The notes under the pieces: model-generated | What the model was told of the DNA's origin: nothing | Seen by the model: the letters and a program-made list of their open reading frames with translations, nothing else | Databases searched by the model: none | Program-made: the position numbers and the translations under genes | From: Syngnathus acus | Lineage: Eukaryota; Chordata; Actinopteri; Syngnathiformes; Syngnathidae | Reading direction: 5' to 3' | Assembly (NCBI RefSeq): GCF_901709675.1 | Contig: NC_051104.1 | Coordinates: 306,001 to 370,000 of the forward strand | Length of the DNA stretch: 64,000 nucleotides | Shown: positions 1-17,985 of the stretch, one piece after another | Numbering within the stretch: position 1 is the stretch's first letter | Layout of the letters: each line of letters opens with the position of its first letter

Positions 1-1
1 A

Positions 2-1513
2 CTGGCATCCCGCAACGCGAAGGCAGATGCCCTTTCTCGGGTGTTTCCTGGAGGTGAGGAGGAGCACGGCCCGGCTCCCACTATCCTCCCGAGCTAAGTT
101 CGGGTCGCGGCTCTCTCATGGGAGATCGAGCGCCAGATGGAGGCGGCCTCACGTGACCAACCTGGTCCCAGCAACTGTCCAGAGGATCGGCTGTTCATCC
201 CGGAGGATCTGCGGTCATCAGTCCTGCAGTGGGCGCATAACTCCCGCCTTGCTTGTCATCCTGGAGCTGCCCGCACAAGGTACGTGGTGGCCCAGCGCTT
301 CTGGTGGCCCACCTGGAGGGTGGACGTTTGCGATTATGTCGGGGCCTGTCCCATTTGTAACCGCAGTAAGACTTCTAATCGTCCCCCAACCGGGCTGCTC
401 CAACCCTTGCCCGTTCCCCGGCGGCGCGGGTCCCACCTGTCCACTCACTTCGTCACGGGGCTTCCACCCTCGGACGGGAACACGGCGGTACTTTCGGTAG
501 TGGACCGCTTCAGTAAGATGGCTCATTTTATTCCATTGCCCAAACTTCCGTCGGCAAAACAGACCGCGTCAATCCTGTTGCACGAGATCTTCCGTCATCA
601 TGGCATCCCGCGGGACATCGTCTCGGACTGCGGTCCGCAATTCACGGCTGTGTTCTGGGTGGAGTTCTGTCGGCTCCTGGGGTGCACGGCGAGCCTTTCT
701 TCGGGGTTTCACCCACAGACTAATGGATAAGCGGAACGACTCAACCAGGAGCTGGGCAAGGCTCTCCGCTGCATGACCGCCAGTGATCAGCGCGGGTGGG
801 CCAAGCAGCTGCCATGGGTGGAGTACGCCCACAACTCTCTTCCCAGCTCGGCCACAGGACTTTCTCCGTTCCACTGCGTCTTCGGATACCAGCCGCCCTT
901 ATTCACTCACCAGGAGCGGAGTGCGGCGTGTCCGTCAGCCCTGGCCTGTGTCCGCCGCTGCCATCGGGTCGGGCAAGAGCCCGGTCTTCTCTTCTGCGCT
1001 CAGTTTCAGGCTACACACGACAGGCGAACAAGCGCCGAATGCCAGCCAAGGCGGGTGAACGAGTGTGGCTCTCGGTGCGGGATTTGCCGCTACGAGCGGA
1101 GTCCCGAAAATTGGCGCCTCGCTTCGTCGGCCCGTTCCCGATTCACAAGGTAATCAGCCCATCCGCCGTCTGTCTGCGCCTTCCGATTTCCATGAAGGTC
1201 CATCCCACTTTTCACGTCTCGTGTGTGAAGCCTGTCTTTGAAAGTCCCTTGGCTTCAGCATCCGTCCCGCCTCCACCCCAGCTCGTCGAGGGAGAACCGG
1301 CCTACACCGTGCGCTCCCTGCTCTGGTCGCGTCGGCGCGGCCGCGGCTTCCAGTACTTGGTGGACTGGGAGGGTTACGACAACGCGCATCGCTCTTGGGT
1401 GTCGGCCCGCTGGATTCTCGACCCTTCGCTCGTCGCGGAGTTTCACCACCGGCATCCCGACCAGCCCGGTCCTCGCCGGGGGCGTCCGAGACGGTCAGAG
1501 GAAAGGGATGGCC
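2..1513 (+). pseudogene. Ty3/gypsy (chromovirus) pol remnant: RNase H tail, integrase, chromodomain
   Basis: This is the C-terminal part of a gypsy-type retrotransposon polyprotein, cut by the left edge of the window. The first codons (frame from base 2) read NAKADALSR, the usual end of gypsy RNase H. Then follow a His/Cys zinc-binding region (WAHNSRLACH ... CPICN), the integrase core (VVDRFSKMAHF, VSDCGPQF, FHPQTNG, AERLNQEL, which supply the D, D and E), and a C-terminal chromodomain at about 1293-1467 ([17 protein letters not shown]). The copy is dead. It has an in-frame TAA at 95-97, a second TAA at 728-730 between NG and AERL (probably CAA to TAA, Gln to stop), and a frameshift near 960-970, after which the protein continues one frame over. 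The chromodomain marks it as a chromovirus, a group in which that domain guides integration. The gag, protease and RT parts would lie upstream of the window. Confidence 0.9.
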
Positions 1514-1690
1514 CGAGGCGACCTTGCTCCCCAGGCTCGCTCCCCAGGCTCGGCGCTTTTGCCTTCCGGACCTGTTGCTTCGGCGCCCGCCGTGGAGTCC
1601 GACACATCTACAGAGTATTGATCCCCCCGCCCGCCCGTCGGGTGTTTGGTTCCTCTTGGGGACGACGGGAGCTGTCCCTTGGGGGGGTTC

Positions 1691-2131
1691 TGTCACGCGC
1701 AGGCGCCGCTGGCCACTCGACCACGCCCCCTTATCACCGAAATCACCGCCACCTGGCAAGGGCTCATTGAGAGCGCTATATCAGCGCAGCCAGCGCAACA
1801 CTCTCCGTCAGCTTGTTTCGTGATGTCCATGTGTGCACTGGTCCAAGTAAGCTTGACTCCCCGATTCATTCCGACTCGATTCTTGTCCTGTTTGTCTTGT
1901 CCGACCTGCTCCCCAGTCAGCCGCTATCCTCTTCAGAGCACTCCTGTCTGCAATCTGCTCTCGCCAGTGAGAGGTCCCGCCGATCACTCCGGTCCCTGGT
2001 CCGCCATCCAGCCATCCACGCCCGACGAACCCGGCTTCGCCCGTACACCGCTCCAGCCCTCCACCGATCCCCTTCCCCTTGACAATAAACTGTGTCGTCA
2101 TCGCACTTGGCTGTACTGTCCGTTCGTTACA
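1691..2131 (+). mobile_element. 3' LTR of the gypsy element
   Basis: The LTR begins with TGTCACG directly after a purine-rich tract (1679-1687, G-run; then TTC) and ends with CGTTACA, so it has the expected TG...CA ends with a short imperfect inverted repeat. Inside are a TATA-like GCTATATCA at about 1777 and an AATAAA polyadenylation signal at 2084-2089. It lies just downstream of the decayed pol gene on the same strand. The 5' LTR is outside the window, so the target-site duplication cannot be checked. Confidence 0.82.
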
Positions 2132-9333
<7,202 letters not shown>

Positions 9334-9591
9334 AGGGGGGGGGGGTTGTTGTCGATGGTAAACCTTGTCTTTTCAATTAAACGCGCGGTGGCCCTGGTGG
9401 ATTGCTTGTGACCCGTGGGGGTCATCAGGGGCACTTAAGGGGGCCATTCTTTGCGTAAAAATGCCTTTAATGTCCCAAGAGGCAGTGAGCCAGACTTGAC
9501 ACATTTGTGGATTGTGAAAAGTCAGAAAGATCCATAGAACTGATCTGAAAAGATTATGTTTCAAATAAGGACTATGCATTAAGCTTAAAAA

Positions 9592-9960
9592 TGTCATGCC
9601 TCGTCCACAGTTTTGTGATGTGTCATCGTTTCTGTGTCTGTGTGCTCGCCCCTCCCTTCCTGTGTGCCCTTGATTAGTGAAATCACACGCACCTGCCTCT
9701 CGTTACCTGTGTTGTATTTAAGTTCTGTTTGCGTGTCGCTCGCCGTCGGAGCATTGTATGAGATGTGGACAATGCATGTCTCACTGTCACTCGGTTTGTT
9801 TGGTTCCTGTCTTTTGTTTCACGTTTTGGTCGGTTAGTCCTGTTAGTTTGTTGTTTAGCCACGTCAGCTTGCCGAGTCTGTCCTTTTGGTTTCCACAATA
9901 AACCCTGGCCCAAGCTGCACTTGGTCGCCTCGCTCCATTACTCCACCCCGAAGCCTGACA
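9592..9960 (+). mobile_element. Solo LTR, probably gypsy-type
   Basis: A 369-bp unit beginning TGTCATGCC and ending GCCTGACA, with a perfect TGTCA/TGACA terminal inverted repeat. It is flanked on both sides by AAAAA (9587-9591 and 9961-9965), which fits a 5-bp target duplication, although the low complexity weakens this. It holds a TATA-like TGTATTTAAG near 9713 and an AATAAA at about 9897, in the expected order for a plus-strand LTR. There is no internal coding region next to it, so it is most simply a solo LTR left by LTR-LTR recombination. It is not obviously the same family as the LTR at 1691. Confidence 0.78.
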
Positions 9961-9965
9961 AAAAA

Positions 9966-12900
9966 TCCACCATTTTGATCCATGTCAGGCGCCGGCCATT
10001 TTGTGTTTTATTACTGCTTGCTGTCAACTGAAAATGACATCACAGAACTGTTGAAATAAATAAATAAAGTGGATCACATTAAAAAAAAATTTGGTATATT
10101 ATACTTATCCTTAAAAATGTTATCTGGATCCAGATGGTTTTATTTTGTGCATCTACAATTGAACATCACCCCCCGTCTTCAGTGCAACGTTGTCTAACGT
10201 GCAGGGATCAGCTGTAGCAATAAACAGGTCATTATTTGCTAGGCAGGATATGCCGCTCATTCCACATTTGTATTCCCTCACCACGTTGGGGCGATCCCCC
10301 GCTCATTGTGCTTGTCCCTGTCTTGTTTCATAAATAAATGCAGCGTGCAGCTATGCCCCCCCCCCCTCCCATTCCTTGTCCACGATGTTTTCGGCAGCAA
10401 CGACATCTTTGGGAAGTGTGCATCTGCATCAACATGTGTCCACTGTGCTGACATATAACAACCCTGTTTTGACCGGTGTTAAGGTACAATGTCACTCAAG
10501 GTTGGCACAGTAATCTCTTTTTTTTTTTTTTTTCAATCACATGTTTTGTGAGTCAGAGGTGTGTCAGATCTTGAAAAAGTGTTATTTTATGCCTGATTGG
10601 AAAGCAGAGTTACCTGGAAAGAAGTCGAAGAAAAATAATCATCCAACACTGTTACTTCGAATTTTGCCGCACTAACAAAAGGTTTTTTGTTTTTGCTGGC
10701 TTTTAAAAAGACGACACGCTCTGTGTTGTCTCTTCCAAAGTGAATCATTTAATAGTCACATTCTGCTGCGTAAGTGAAAAGAATCACAGTTGAAAGTCAA
10801 CCACAACGTTAACAAGTCTCACTCTGCAGTTTATTTGCTTTCATTTATTTATCAGTCGATGCGTCTGCACTCTTCGACAATGACAGGCCGCGCGCGTGTG
10901 TGTTTTGATGGTGAATGCAAAAAAAGTGTGTGAAGCCACCAAAAACAACAAAATAAAATCATCTCAGAGAGTAACCGTATGCCCGTTTGAAAATGTTTCA
11001 CGGATACATGACGCTGTTCTCTTTTTCGAAACAGTGGAAACTTGACACTTTTGTGACAGTTACCATGGCAACGGGGGAGAGGGTCTCATTAGGGTAGTAT
11101 ACCAGATAAATGTGTTTTTTTGGAGGGAGGGGAGGGGGTGAGACTGGCATCATTCTTTGAGCACTATCGTGACAGAAGTCAACTTGAGATTTTACATTTC
11201 TCTCCAAATCTTCAAATAAACTAGCCAAGGGTTGTTATTATTAAACATATTTGCCTCTAAATGACACATTTTCTCAAGGAGGGCGATATGTCCTCCGCAA
11301 CGGATCCGCTGGGCTCTGTCAGTCATTTTAACAGCATCACAATAACGCGTCTCTCCCTCAGGTTTTAGCAATTCTATTTTTCACACACTTGTTTTACACC
11401 TTGTAATATTTGAACTCCACGTAATAATCCTTTATGGAGAGCCGTATTTTCCGCGCCGTGTTGACATTTCGCATGACGCTGGCGTTTGTAATGTAATGTT
11501 ATGCAAAGCTTTTGTATTATCATATTTATGTACAAATTCAACTGGAGGAGATACAGGAGGAGGTATTTTAATGCAAGCCAATAATAGAATAGAATATTCA
11601 ACCGGTATTGCATATTTCTTTGTTAACTACACAAAATGCCCCCAAGTCGCGGCCTAATTGAAAGTAATGACAAAGCCGTGCCAGAGGGATGATCCGTCGG
11701 GGCTTCACCGAGCATCCCAAACAAATCATTAGTTGGAAAACATTGAACTCAATTCACGGGTAAAAGTCAGGAAGGAAAATAAATAAATAAATAAATAAAT
11801 AAAAGAAAGCAGCTCTATTGAGGGCTCATTACGCACTCGCGGCTACATAAACAGTTAGCAATGTTTATCATGTTGTAAAAACTATGATGATCAGTAAGAA
11901 GGGCGTGACCCTGCAGATATATTAATGAGGACACAAATAATTGTTTTTACAAGGACTCATAAAGTCTTGCATGTTTTGATGGAAACACGTCTTGACGCTT
12001 GACGGCAAATTAGCAGCTAGCATGACACAAGTGGTGGCGGCGCCGTGGCGGTGACAGGACAAATTTATTTATTTTCATTTTATCATTCACTGCTAAGGTA
12101 AGTGCAAAAAAAAAAAAAAAAGACGAGTTGATGATTTGAATTAGCGTGGCTGTGTGTCACATTCTAATAGCCTCACTCAGGAAAAAAAAAAAAAGTGGTG
12201 CCTATCAGCCACTCTCATTTGTCACTATTAGCCGTAATATGAAAGATTCCTCATCTCATCCTGGAGGGCTAATTTGTTGGCTTGCCGGACTGACACCGGA
12301 GCTACAGAAAAAAAAAAGGATGAAACTCTTCTCCCTCACTGAGTGCGAAATTACAGCCGTTGCACAATGCCAAATGAGTCTACACTGACATGGTGAGCAT
12401 ATGTAAATGAATAAGTCTCGATTCCGGAGAGAGATCTCGACAAGCCGTCTCTATCGACGGGCTTTGTGACTGACATGCGGCTTTTCTCTAATGTGCCTCC
12501 CAACTCCCAGCTGTACACTTTGACCTCCCACTCATCTTTGATCCGGCGTCAGAAGCCCCCCACACTAACCCCCCCGCCATCGCTCGGCAGAATCTCGCGT
12601 CTCGCTCCAGATTTGGGAGCCCCCGAGTCGCTCGCTCGCTCACTGTGAGCTTCTGACAGTCTGTTTGAGGCGGCGCCACAGTTAAGCCCTCAGAAGAGAG
12701 AATATTTGTTTGGAATTCTCTTAAACCAGACAGAAACCAGCTTGCAAGGACTGGCAGGGGTTTCTTAATGCAATTAAATTGCAGAATGTAACACAGCGGA
12801 CGGCTCGGCCATTTGCACAATGCAGATAGTGGCATTTTTTTGTGAACAGGAAAATTGGAACCAAAACTATCGGACTTTTCCCCATGCCAATCCTTAAAAT

Positions 12901-14770
12901 GTTTTCTTTCATTATTCAAAGACATGACATCAAATCTCTTAATGCCAGTTCTTAATCGGGTAAGCAACTATATTATTTAGTTACCTCGGTAAGTGTTTTT
13001 GGTGCTGCACCATAAAAGGACGGAGCTCGGTAAATTTCCATAAAACAATGCGTAGAGAACAAATAATACAATGACATAATACAAAGTCGAGTAAAAAGCT
13101 AATTGCTATGCTTGACACGTTCTGTTTATAATAATTGTTTTGAATCACAAGAGCTGGCTGCAAATTTAAAAAGCACTCGGTGACGCAGAAAGTGTGGAAC
13201 GACTCTCGCACCTTAAAATTGTTACTAAAAGAAATCAAGCCATCAATGTGTAAATTGGGTTATTCACTGATCTCCTTTGGTTAGTTTGAAAATATTTATC
13301 TTTGAAGTCAGTCCACTGGATGCAGGTTCACGGCGGGATTCACAGCCTTTCTTTTTTTTTTTGTATTATCTTAAGAAGTGTTACTTGTGGATTCACCGTC
13401 ACACACTCCCTTGCATTGTAAACTTTAACTTTTAATGCTCCGTTGGAGGGATTTTTTTTTAGCTCTATGGCCGCTGATTACTGCAAGTGTGATGCAGCTC
13501 ACACAGGAACATGAAGCTGAGTATTGACAGTCACATCCTGACTGTGGTCTGATGTCAGCTCAGCGGTGGTAGCAGAAGCTAGTGGTGGGAGGAAGGAAGG
13601 ATGTCACACATTCTTTGCATGTGACATCTTGTTGGGCCTGAAAAAGCCTCAGCACCAGCGCCATCCTGCTGGAACTCCTTGTATTAACTCCCGGCTTGGA
13701 AAAAAAAGAACTTGCTCCTCGTATGCGTTCGGCAGAATCCTCGCTTCGGCCCCCATGTCTGGAAGTGAGCCGTGCTTCGGCATACCAATGACGGAAACTA
13801 GTGGGAGATTCTCCTCCTTTGCCTCGTGCGCTGCGCTGCCGGCCACCCAGGTGTGACTACGTGATGGAGAAAAGTTTTGGCAAAAACTCTTTCTGCTGCT
13901 CTATTAAAACATTTTGTGTATTTGAATGGCTATTAAAGGTCATTTAGCGGCAGATACAGCAGATGGCACTGTGGCGTGATGTTCTTGAATTTTATTTTAT
14001 ATTAAATAAAGAGTTGACAGGACCTTTAGAGGTAGCTTCGTGTTGCCGTATATTTCACATCAGCAGCAGCAAGCTATGCTAATGGGGGCACCTGCTGTGC
14101 CTGCTTCCTGCTACCTGCTTCCTATTCACGGAAATTACTTCTGGAATCTTAATTAGACTGTGAATTCTGCTGATCGCAGCTTTTTGTCATGCTTCAGACG
14201 TCCTGATTTTTTTTTTTTTTACGTTGCCTGTTCGCAGTGATGACTGAAACATCTTGGCAAAATTGTGAACTGGACGAGACACCGCGACTGTAAAAACATT
14301 TTGTTCATCGTAAGATTATTTTTATTGACAGCCGCACACTTTTTCTAAGTGTTTTTTTTTTTTGGGCTAATTTGAAGTGAACTCAGCACAAGTGGCTGAC
14401 TCGTTGTTTTGTGACCCTGTTTGTGTTGGATGAGCGCACCGTGCCTCTCTTGGGAGCAGCCTCCAGGCATCCCACAGATCTGACACGCAGCTCCGCACAC
14501 ATGCTTGACACTGAATGAGGAAGCGGGAATAAAAACAACACACAAGAAAAAAAAAAATCACTTCCCTAAGAATCTTGGCTGAATACATTAGTGAGAAATA
14601 AACATCATTCTATTTTCTACCGACAGAGAGGTCGGGTCAAAATAATGAAGGATGCTTAGGATATACTCAGGAGGAAAAGAGCCGAAAGTTGGAGCGGCTA
14701 ATGTTGCGGCGGTGTGCAGCGAGCGTCTTTCAGAAAAGTGGCTACTACGCTCCACTCGGCGAGGTGTCTT
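9966..14770. other. Noncoding stretch, no gene recognised
   Basis: About 4.8 kb of AT-rich DNA. It contains an (AAAT)n run at about 11779-11803, poly-A and poly-T tracts (for example 12106-12121) and one RFX-type motif (separate entry). The short open frames show no domain, no splice-site structure and no family resemblance I recognise. Confidence 0.6.
11059..11072. promoter_or_regulatory. RFX X-box motif GTTACCATGGCAAC
   Basis: A near-perfect palindromic X-box, the site bound by RFX-family transcription factors. X-box motifs are known to be over-represented in vertebrate conserved noncoding elements. No gene is nearby. The motif match is direct, while any function as a distal element is inference. 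Confidence 0.45.
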
Positions 14771-14842
14771 AGAATAGAATAGAATAGAATAGAATGCCCT
14801 CTATTGTCATTTTACAACATAGTTGTACAACGAAATTCGGTC
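14771..14842 (-). mobile_element. 3' tail fragment of a LINE (reverse orientation)
   Basis: Five AGAAT units (14771-14795) are followed by a stretch resembling the terminus of fish L2/CR1/Rex-like LINEs read backwards (TTGTCATTTTACAAC and ACGAAATT). In such elements the short tandem tail marks the 3' end, so the element ran on the minus strand. Similar ends are seen at 22435 and 37680 in this window. The right boundary is uncertain. Confidence 0.55.
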
Positions 14843-14849
14843 TTAGATG

Positions 14850-16689
14850 ACAGAAGGCTTCGAAATGTCAAGTGAAGGCTAGAAGATGAGAGGATGATGG
14901 AGGGGGTGTTTTTTAGGTGGGGGTCAATCCCCCTCCCCTCCCCTGGGGGATCCCAGTGTAGGGTGCCATCCAGCAGAGGCTAGAATTAGTAGCCCCCCCT
15001 CCCCTTCTTGTTTTCTGTTCATTCATGCAGAGGAGCTGCAGCACCTTGCAGCGCAGAAACACTGCACAAATAACACCGGCGAGAGGGAGGAAAGAAAAAC
15101 CTCACCATCGTGTGAGCGGAATATAGATGGCCGCTTTGAAAAGAAGACAGCTGGAGCACAAGTAATTGAGCAGGGTGTCTTAACAAACCTTCCCCCATGT
15201 GGATCGCAACACAACCACCAGCCCCTCCCCAAAAAAGGTACGGGGGGGGGGGGGGGTCACCCTTCCGCTTTGACATGCGCTGTAATTAAAACCGCAGGTG
15301 GGACCCATAACACTGACCGACTGCTCCCAGCACGCAACAGGTACCATCTGCTTTGCCGAGGCCCATGCTCTTAAAGCGCCAGGGGTTAAAACAACAAAGC
15401 CCCGCCTCTTTTGATCGTAGCGCTACAGAGAAGAATATTCTCTGTGAAAAAGGCAAGGCACCTGGCCAGACGCTGACCCGCATAAGCAGCATTGTGTTTC
15501 CCGATAACATTTTCCTGCCTACTGGGGAGAAAGGAGATCCTGCTGTGCCGATTGGTGCCGCTCCAGTACACGGCGGCGGTGGCGGTGGCTCCCGAAAAGC
15601 AAACATGCTCAGTACACCTTGAAACGTGGCCCACCTCGTGAGAGGACGAGTAATGCGGGTCACAGCGCATCGACTTATGATGGAGCCAGACATACTTGTA
15701 GCCATTTGAAATTAATTTGCAGTGTGAGGAGAGGCTTGCCACTCAGGGATAGAAAAAAAAAAAGCTTATTTGTGAAGGACAGACTTTATTTTTTACCCGA
15801 GGCGTTGGCAGATTGCAGACGTCTGTCTCGCCTCACAGAGCCGGTATGGAGCAGCTCCCCCTACTGGTAGGGAGTCTGACTCAAACTGCCTGCATTCAGA
15901 GAGCCACTATGACCTCATTGACCTTAACCCAGATGATGCAAGGGGAGGAGTAAAAATGACAGCACCCTGATTATCAATACCCAAATCTAGCATTTGTTGA
16001 TGGATTGAGATTCTGGCCTCCCATTCCCCACTGGCTTCTTTCTACCATCTTCTGCCAGACTATTCTCCCACACTCCATCATCCCACCCATCTGTTCTTTA
16101 GCCCACGTGCGTCACATCTCGCCCCACCCCCCACTATCTCGACAGCGCCTCCTCCTCCTCGTCGGCTTCCTCCCTACGCCGCGCTCCATCACCTCTCCTC
16201 CGAGCCCAGCGAGAAATTCTCGGAAGTAGCCGCGGCGGAATTCTGATCAGCCACTTTATGGTCAAAGAAAGCTGGCCAAAGTGCCTTTCCGATTCATCAA
16301 TAGTTCCACTGGCTGTGGTTAACACCTATAACCTTCGCATTACATGGAAGGAGATGGCGCCGAATAGCAAACCATGTGCCCGAGCGGCGACTTTCACTTT
16401 CTTCTTGTCTCGCCAGTCAAGTCAATCAAAATAAGGCCCTCTCGGATGCAGCCAATGAAAATGAATCAAAATTGGTAACTAGGTCATTTATACGGCCCAA
16501 AGCAAGTCTTTGCTTCCGCGCCTGCCTTTTTTTCCGCACATTGCTGGAGTGTGCGGAACATCAAGGAGATGAAAACACTCCACATCCTGTATATGGGGGA
16601 AGTGCTGCGCAGTGGGGGACTCCACCGAGAACGAATATAGCACAAAACCAAATTCCAAATATAAATCTATAGGAAAAGAAAGTCTAATG
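14850..16689. other. Noncoding stretch, no gene recognised
   Basis: About 1.8 kb containing C/G homopolymer runs (for example about 15242-15256) and mixed-composition sequence. The frames of 100-140 codons here lack domains and recognisable splice structure. I see nothing to annotate as a gene. Confidence 0.55.
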
Positions 16690-17985
16690 TTCACGGACAT
16701 CTTTAATATTTCCCTGCAGCAAGCCATCGTCCCTTCGTGTTTCAAGGCTGCCACCATCGTACCTGTGCCGAAGAAACCTGCTCCGTCCTGCTTCAATGAC
16801 TACCGCCGCGTGGCACTGACGCCCATCATCATGAAGTGCTTTGAGCGGCTTGTCATGGAGCACATCAGGTCCATTCTCCCCCCCACCATAGACCCCTTCC
16901 AGTTTGTGTACCGAGCCAAACGGTCCTCTGAGGATGCCATCTGCTCTGCCCTCCACTCGGCCCTCCCCCACCTGGAGAGAAGGGACTCGTATGTGAGATT
17001 GCTGTTTGTGGACTTCAGTTCTGCCTTCAACACCATTGTGCCACAATGACTCATCTGCAAACTCGACAAGCTGGGCCTCAGTACCTACCTCTGCAACTGG
17101 CTACTGGACTTCCTCTGTCAGAGGCCTCAGGTGGTACGTGTTGGCGACAAAATCTCCGCCAGCATCACGCTGAGCACGGGGGCCCCCCAAGGCTGTGTGC
17201 TCAGTCCGCTGCTCTTCACCCTGCTGACGCATGACTGCACTGCAACCTACAGCAACAACCGAATAGTGAAATTTGCTGACGACACGACTCTGGTGGGTCT
17301 CATCACCAAGGGCGACGAGACTCAATACAGGTTGGAGGTTGACCTTCTGACCACGTAGTGCAGGGACAACAACCTCCTGCTGAACGTCAACAAGACCAAG
17401 GAGATTGTTGTTGACTTCCGGAAGGGTCACACCCAACACCTGCCGCTGATACAACATGAAGGCCCTGCAGCGCATAGTGAACACGGCTGGTAAGATTATT
17501 GGTGCTTCACTCCCCTCCCTGAAGGACATTTACACCTCCCATCTCACCCGCAAGGCGACCACGATTGTGAGTGATGTGAGTCACCCCGCTCACTCTTTGT
17601 TTGATCTTCTGCCCTCTGGGAAGAGGTACAGGAGCCTGCGCTCCCGCACCACCAGACTCACCAACAGCTTCATACTCCAGGCTGTTAGGATCCTGAACTC
17701 TCTCCCCCCTTCTGCGTAGCGTCCTGTACTTTGTGTCTGCTGTATGCACACTTGCTCCATTTTTGCTCCTCTTATTTATTATGTTATTTGTTTATTTATT
17801 ATTTATTCATCACTCTTATTTATTCATTGTTTGTGCCTTCTTGTTTTTACATTTTGTGTTGTTTACTTGTATGTATATTGTGTACTATGTATTGTCACCG
17901 TGGGATAGTGGGAACGTAATTTCGATTTCTTTGTGTGTCTTGGCATGTGAAGAAATTGACAATAAAGCAGACTTTGACTTTGACT
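16690..17985 (+). pseudogene. 5'-truncated LINE (L2/CR1/Rex1-like) reverse-transcriptase pseudogene
   Basis: This is the C-terminal half of a non-LTR retrotransposon ORF2. It begins inside the RT domain ([19 protein letters not shown]) and carries typical RT blocks: [47 protein letters not shown] and the catalytic FADD ([14 protein letters not shown]). The end reads ALQRIVNTAGKIIGA and SLRSRTTRLTNSF. Lesions are TGA at 17047-17049 (after VPQ, probably CGA to TGA), TAG at 17356-17358 (after LLTT, probably a Trp codon) and a deletion near 17450 that shifts frame and removes the segment before the last block. The 3' end has AATAAA and a (TTTGACT)-type tail at about 17970-17985, the usual LINE terminus. 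It is non-functional. Confidence 0.88.

Noticed and set aside
1154-1759. 201-codon minus-strand frame
   Set aside because: It is antisense to the gypsy chromodomain region and LTR start, GC-rich, with no domain.
12488-12967. 159-codon minus-strand frame
   Set aside because: It has no domain. Composition is like the surrounding intergenic DNA and there is no plausible promoter or partner exon.
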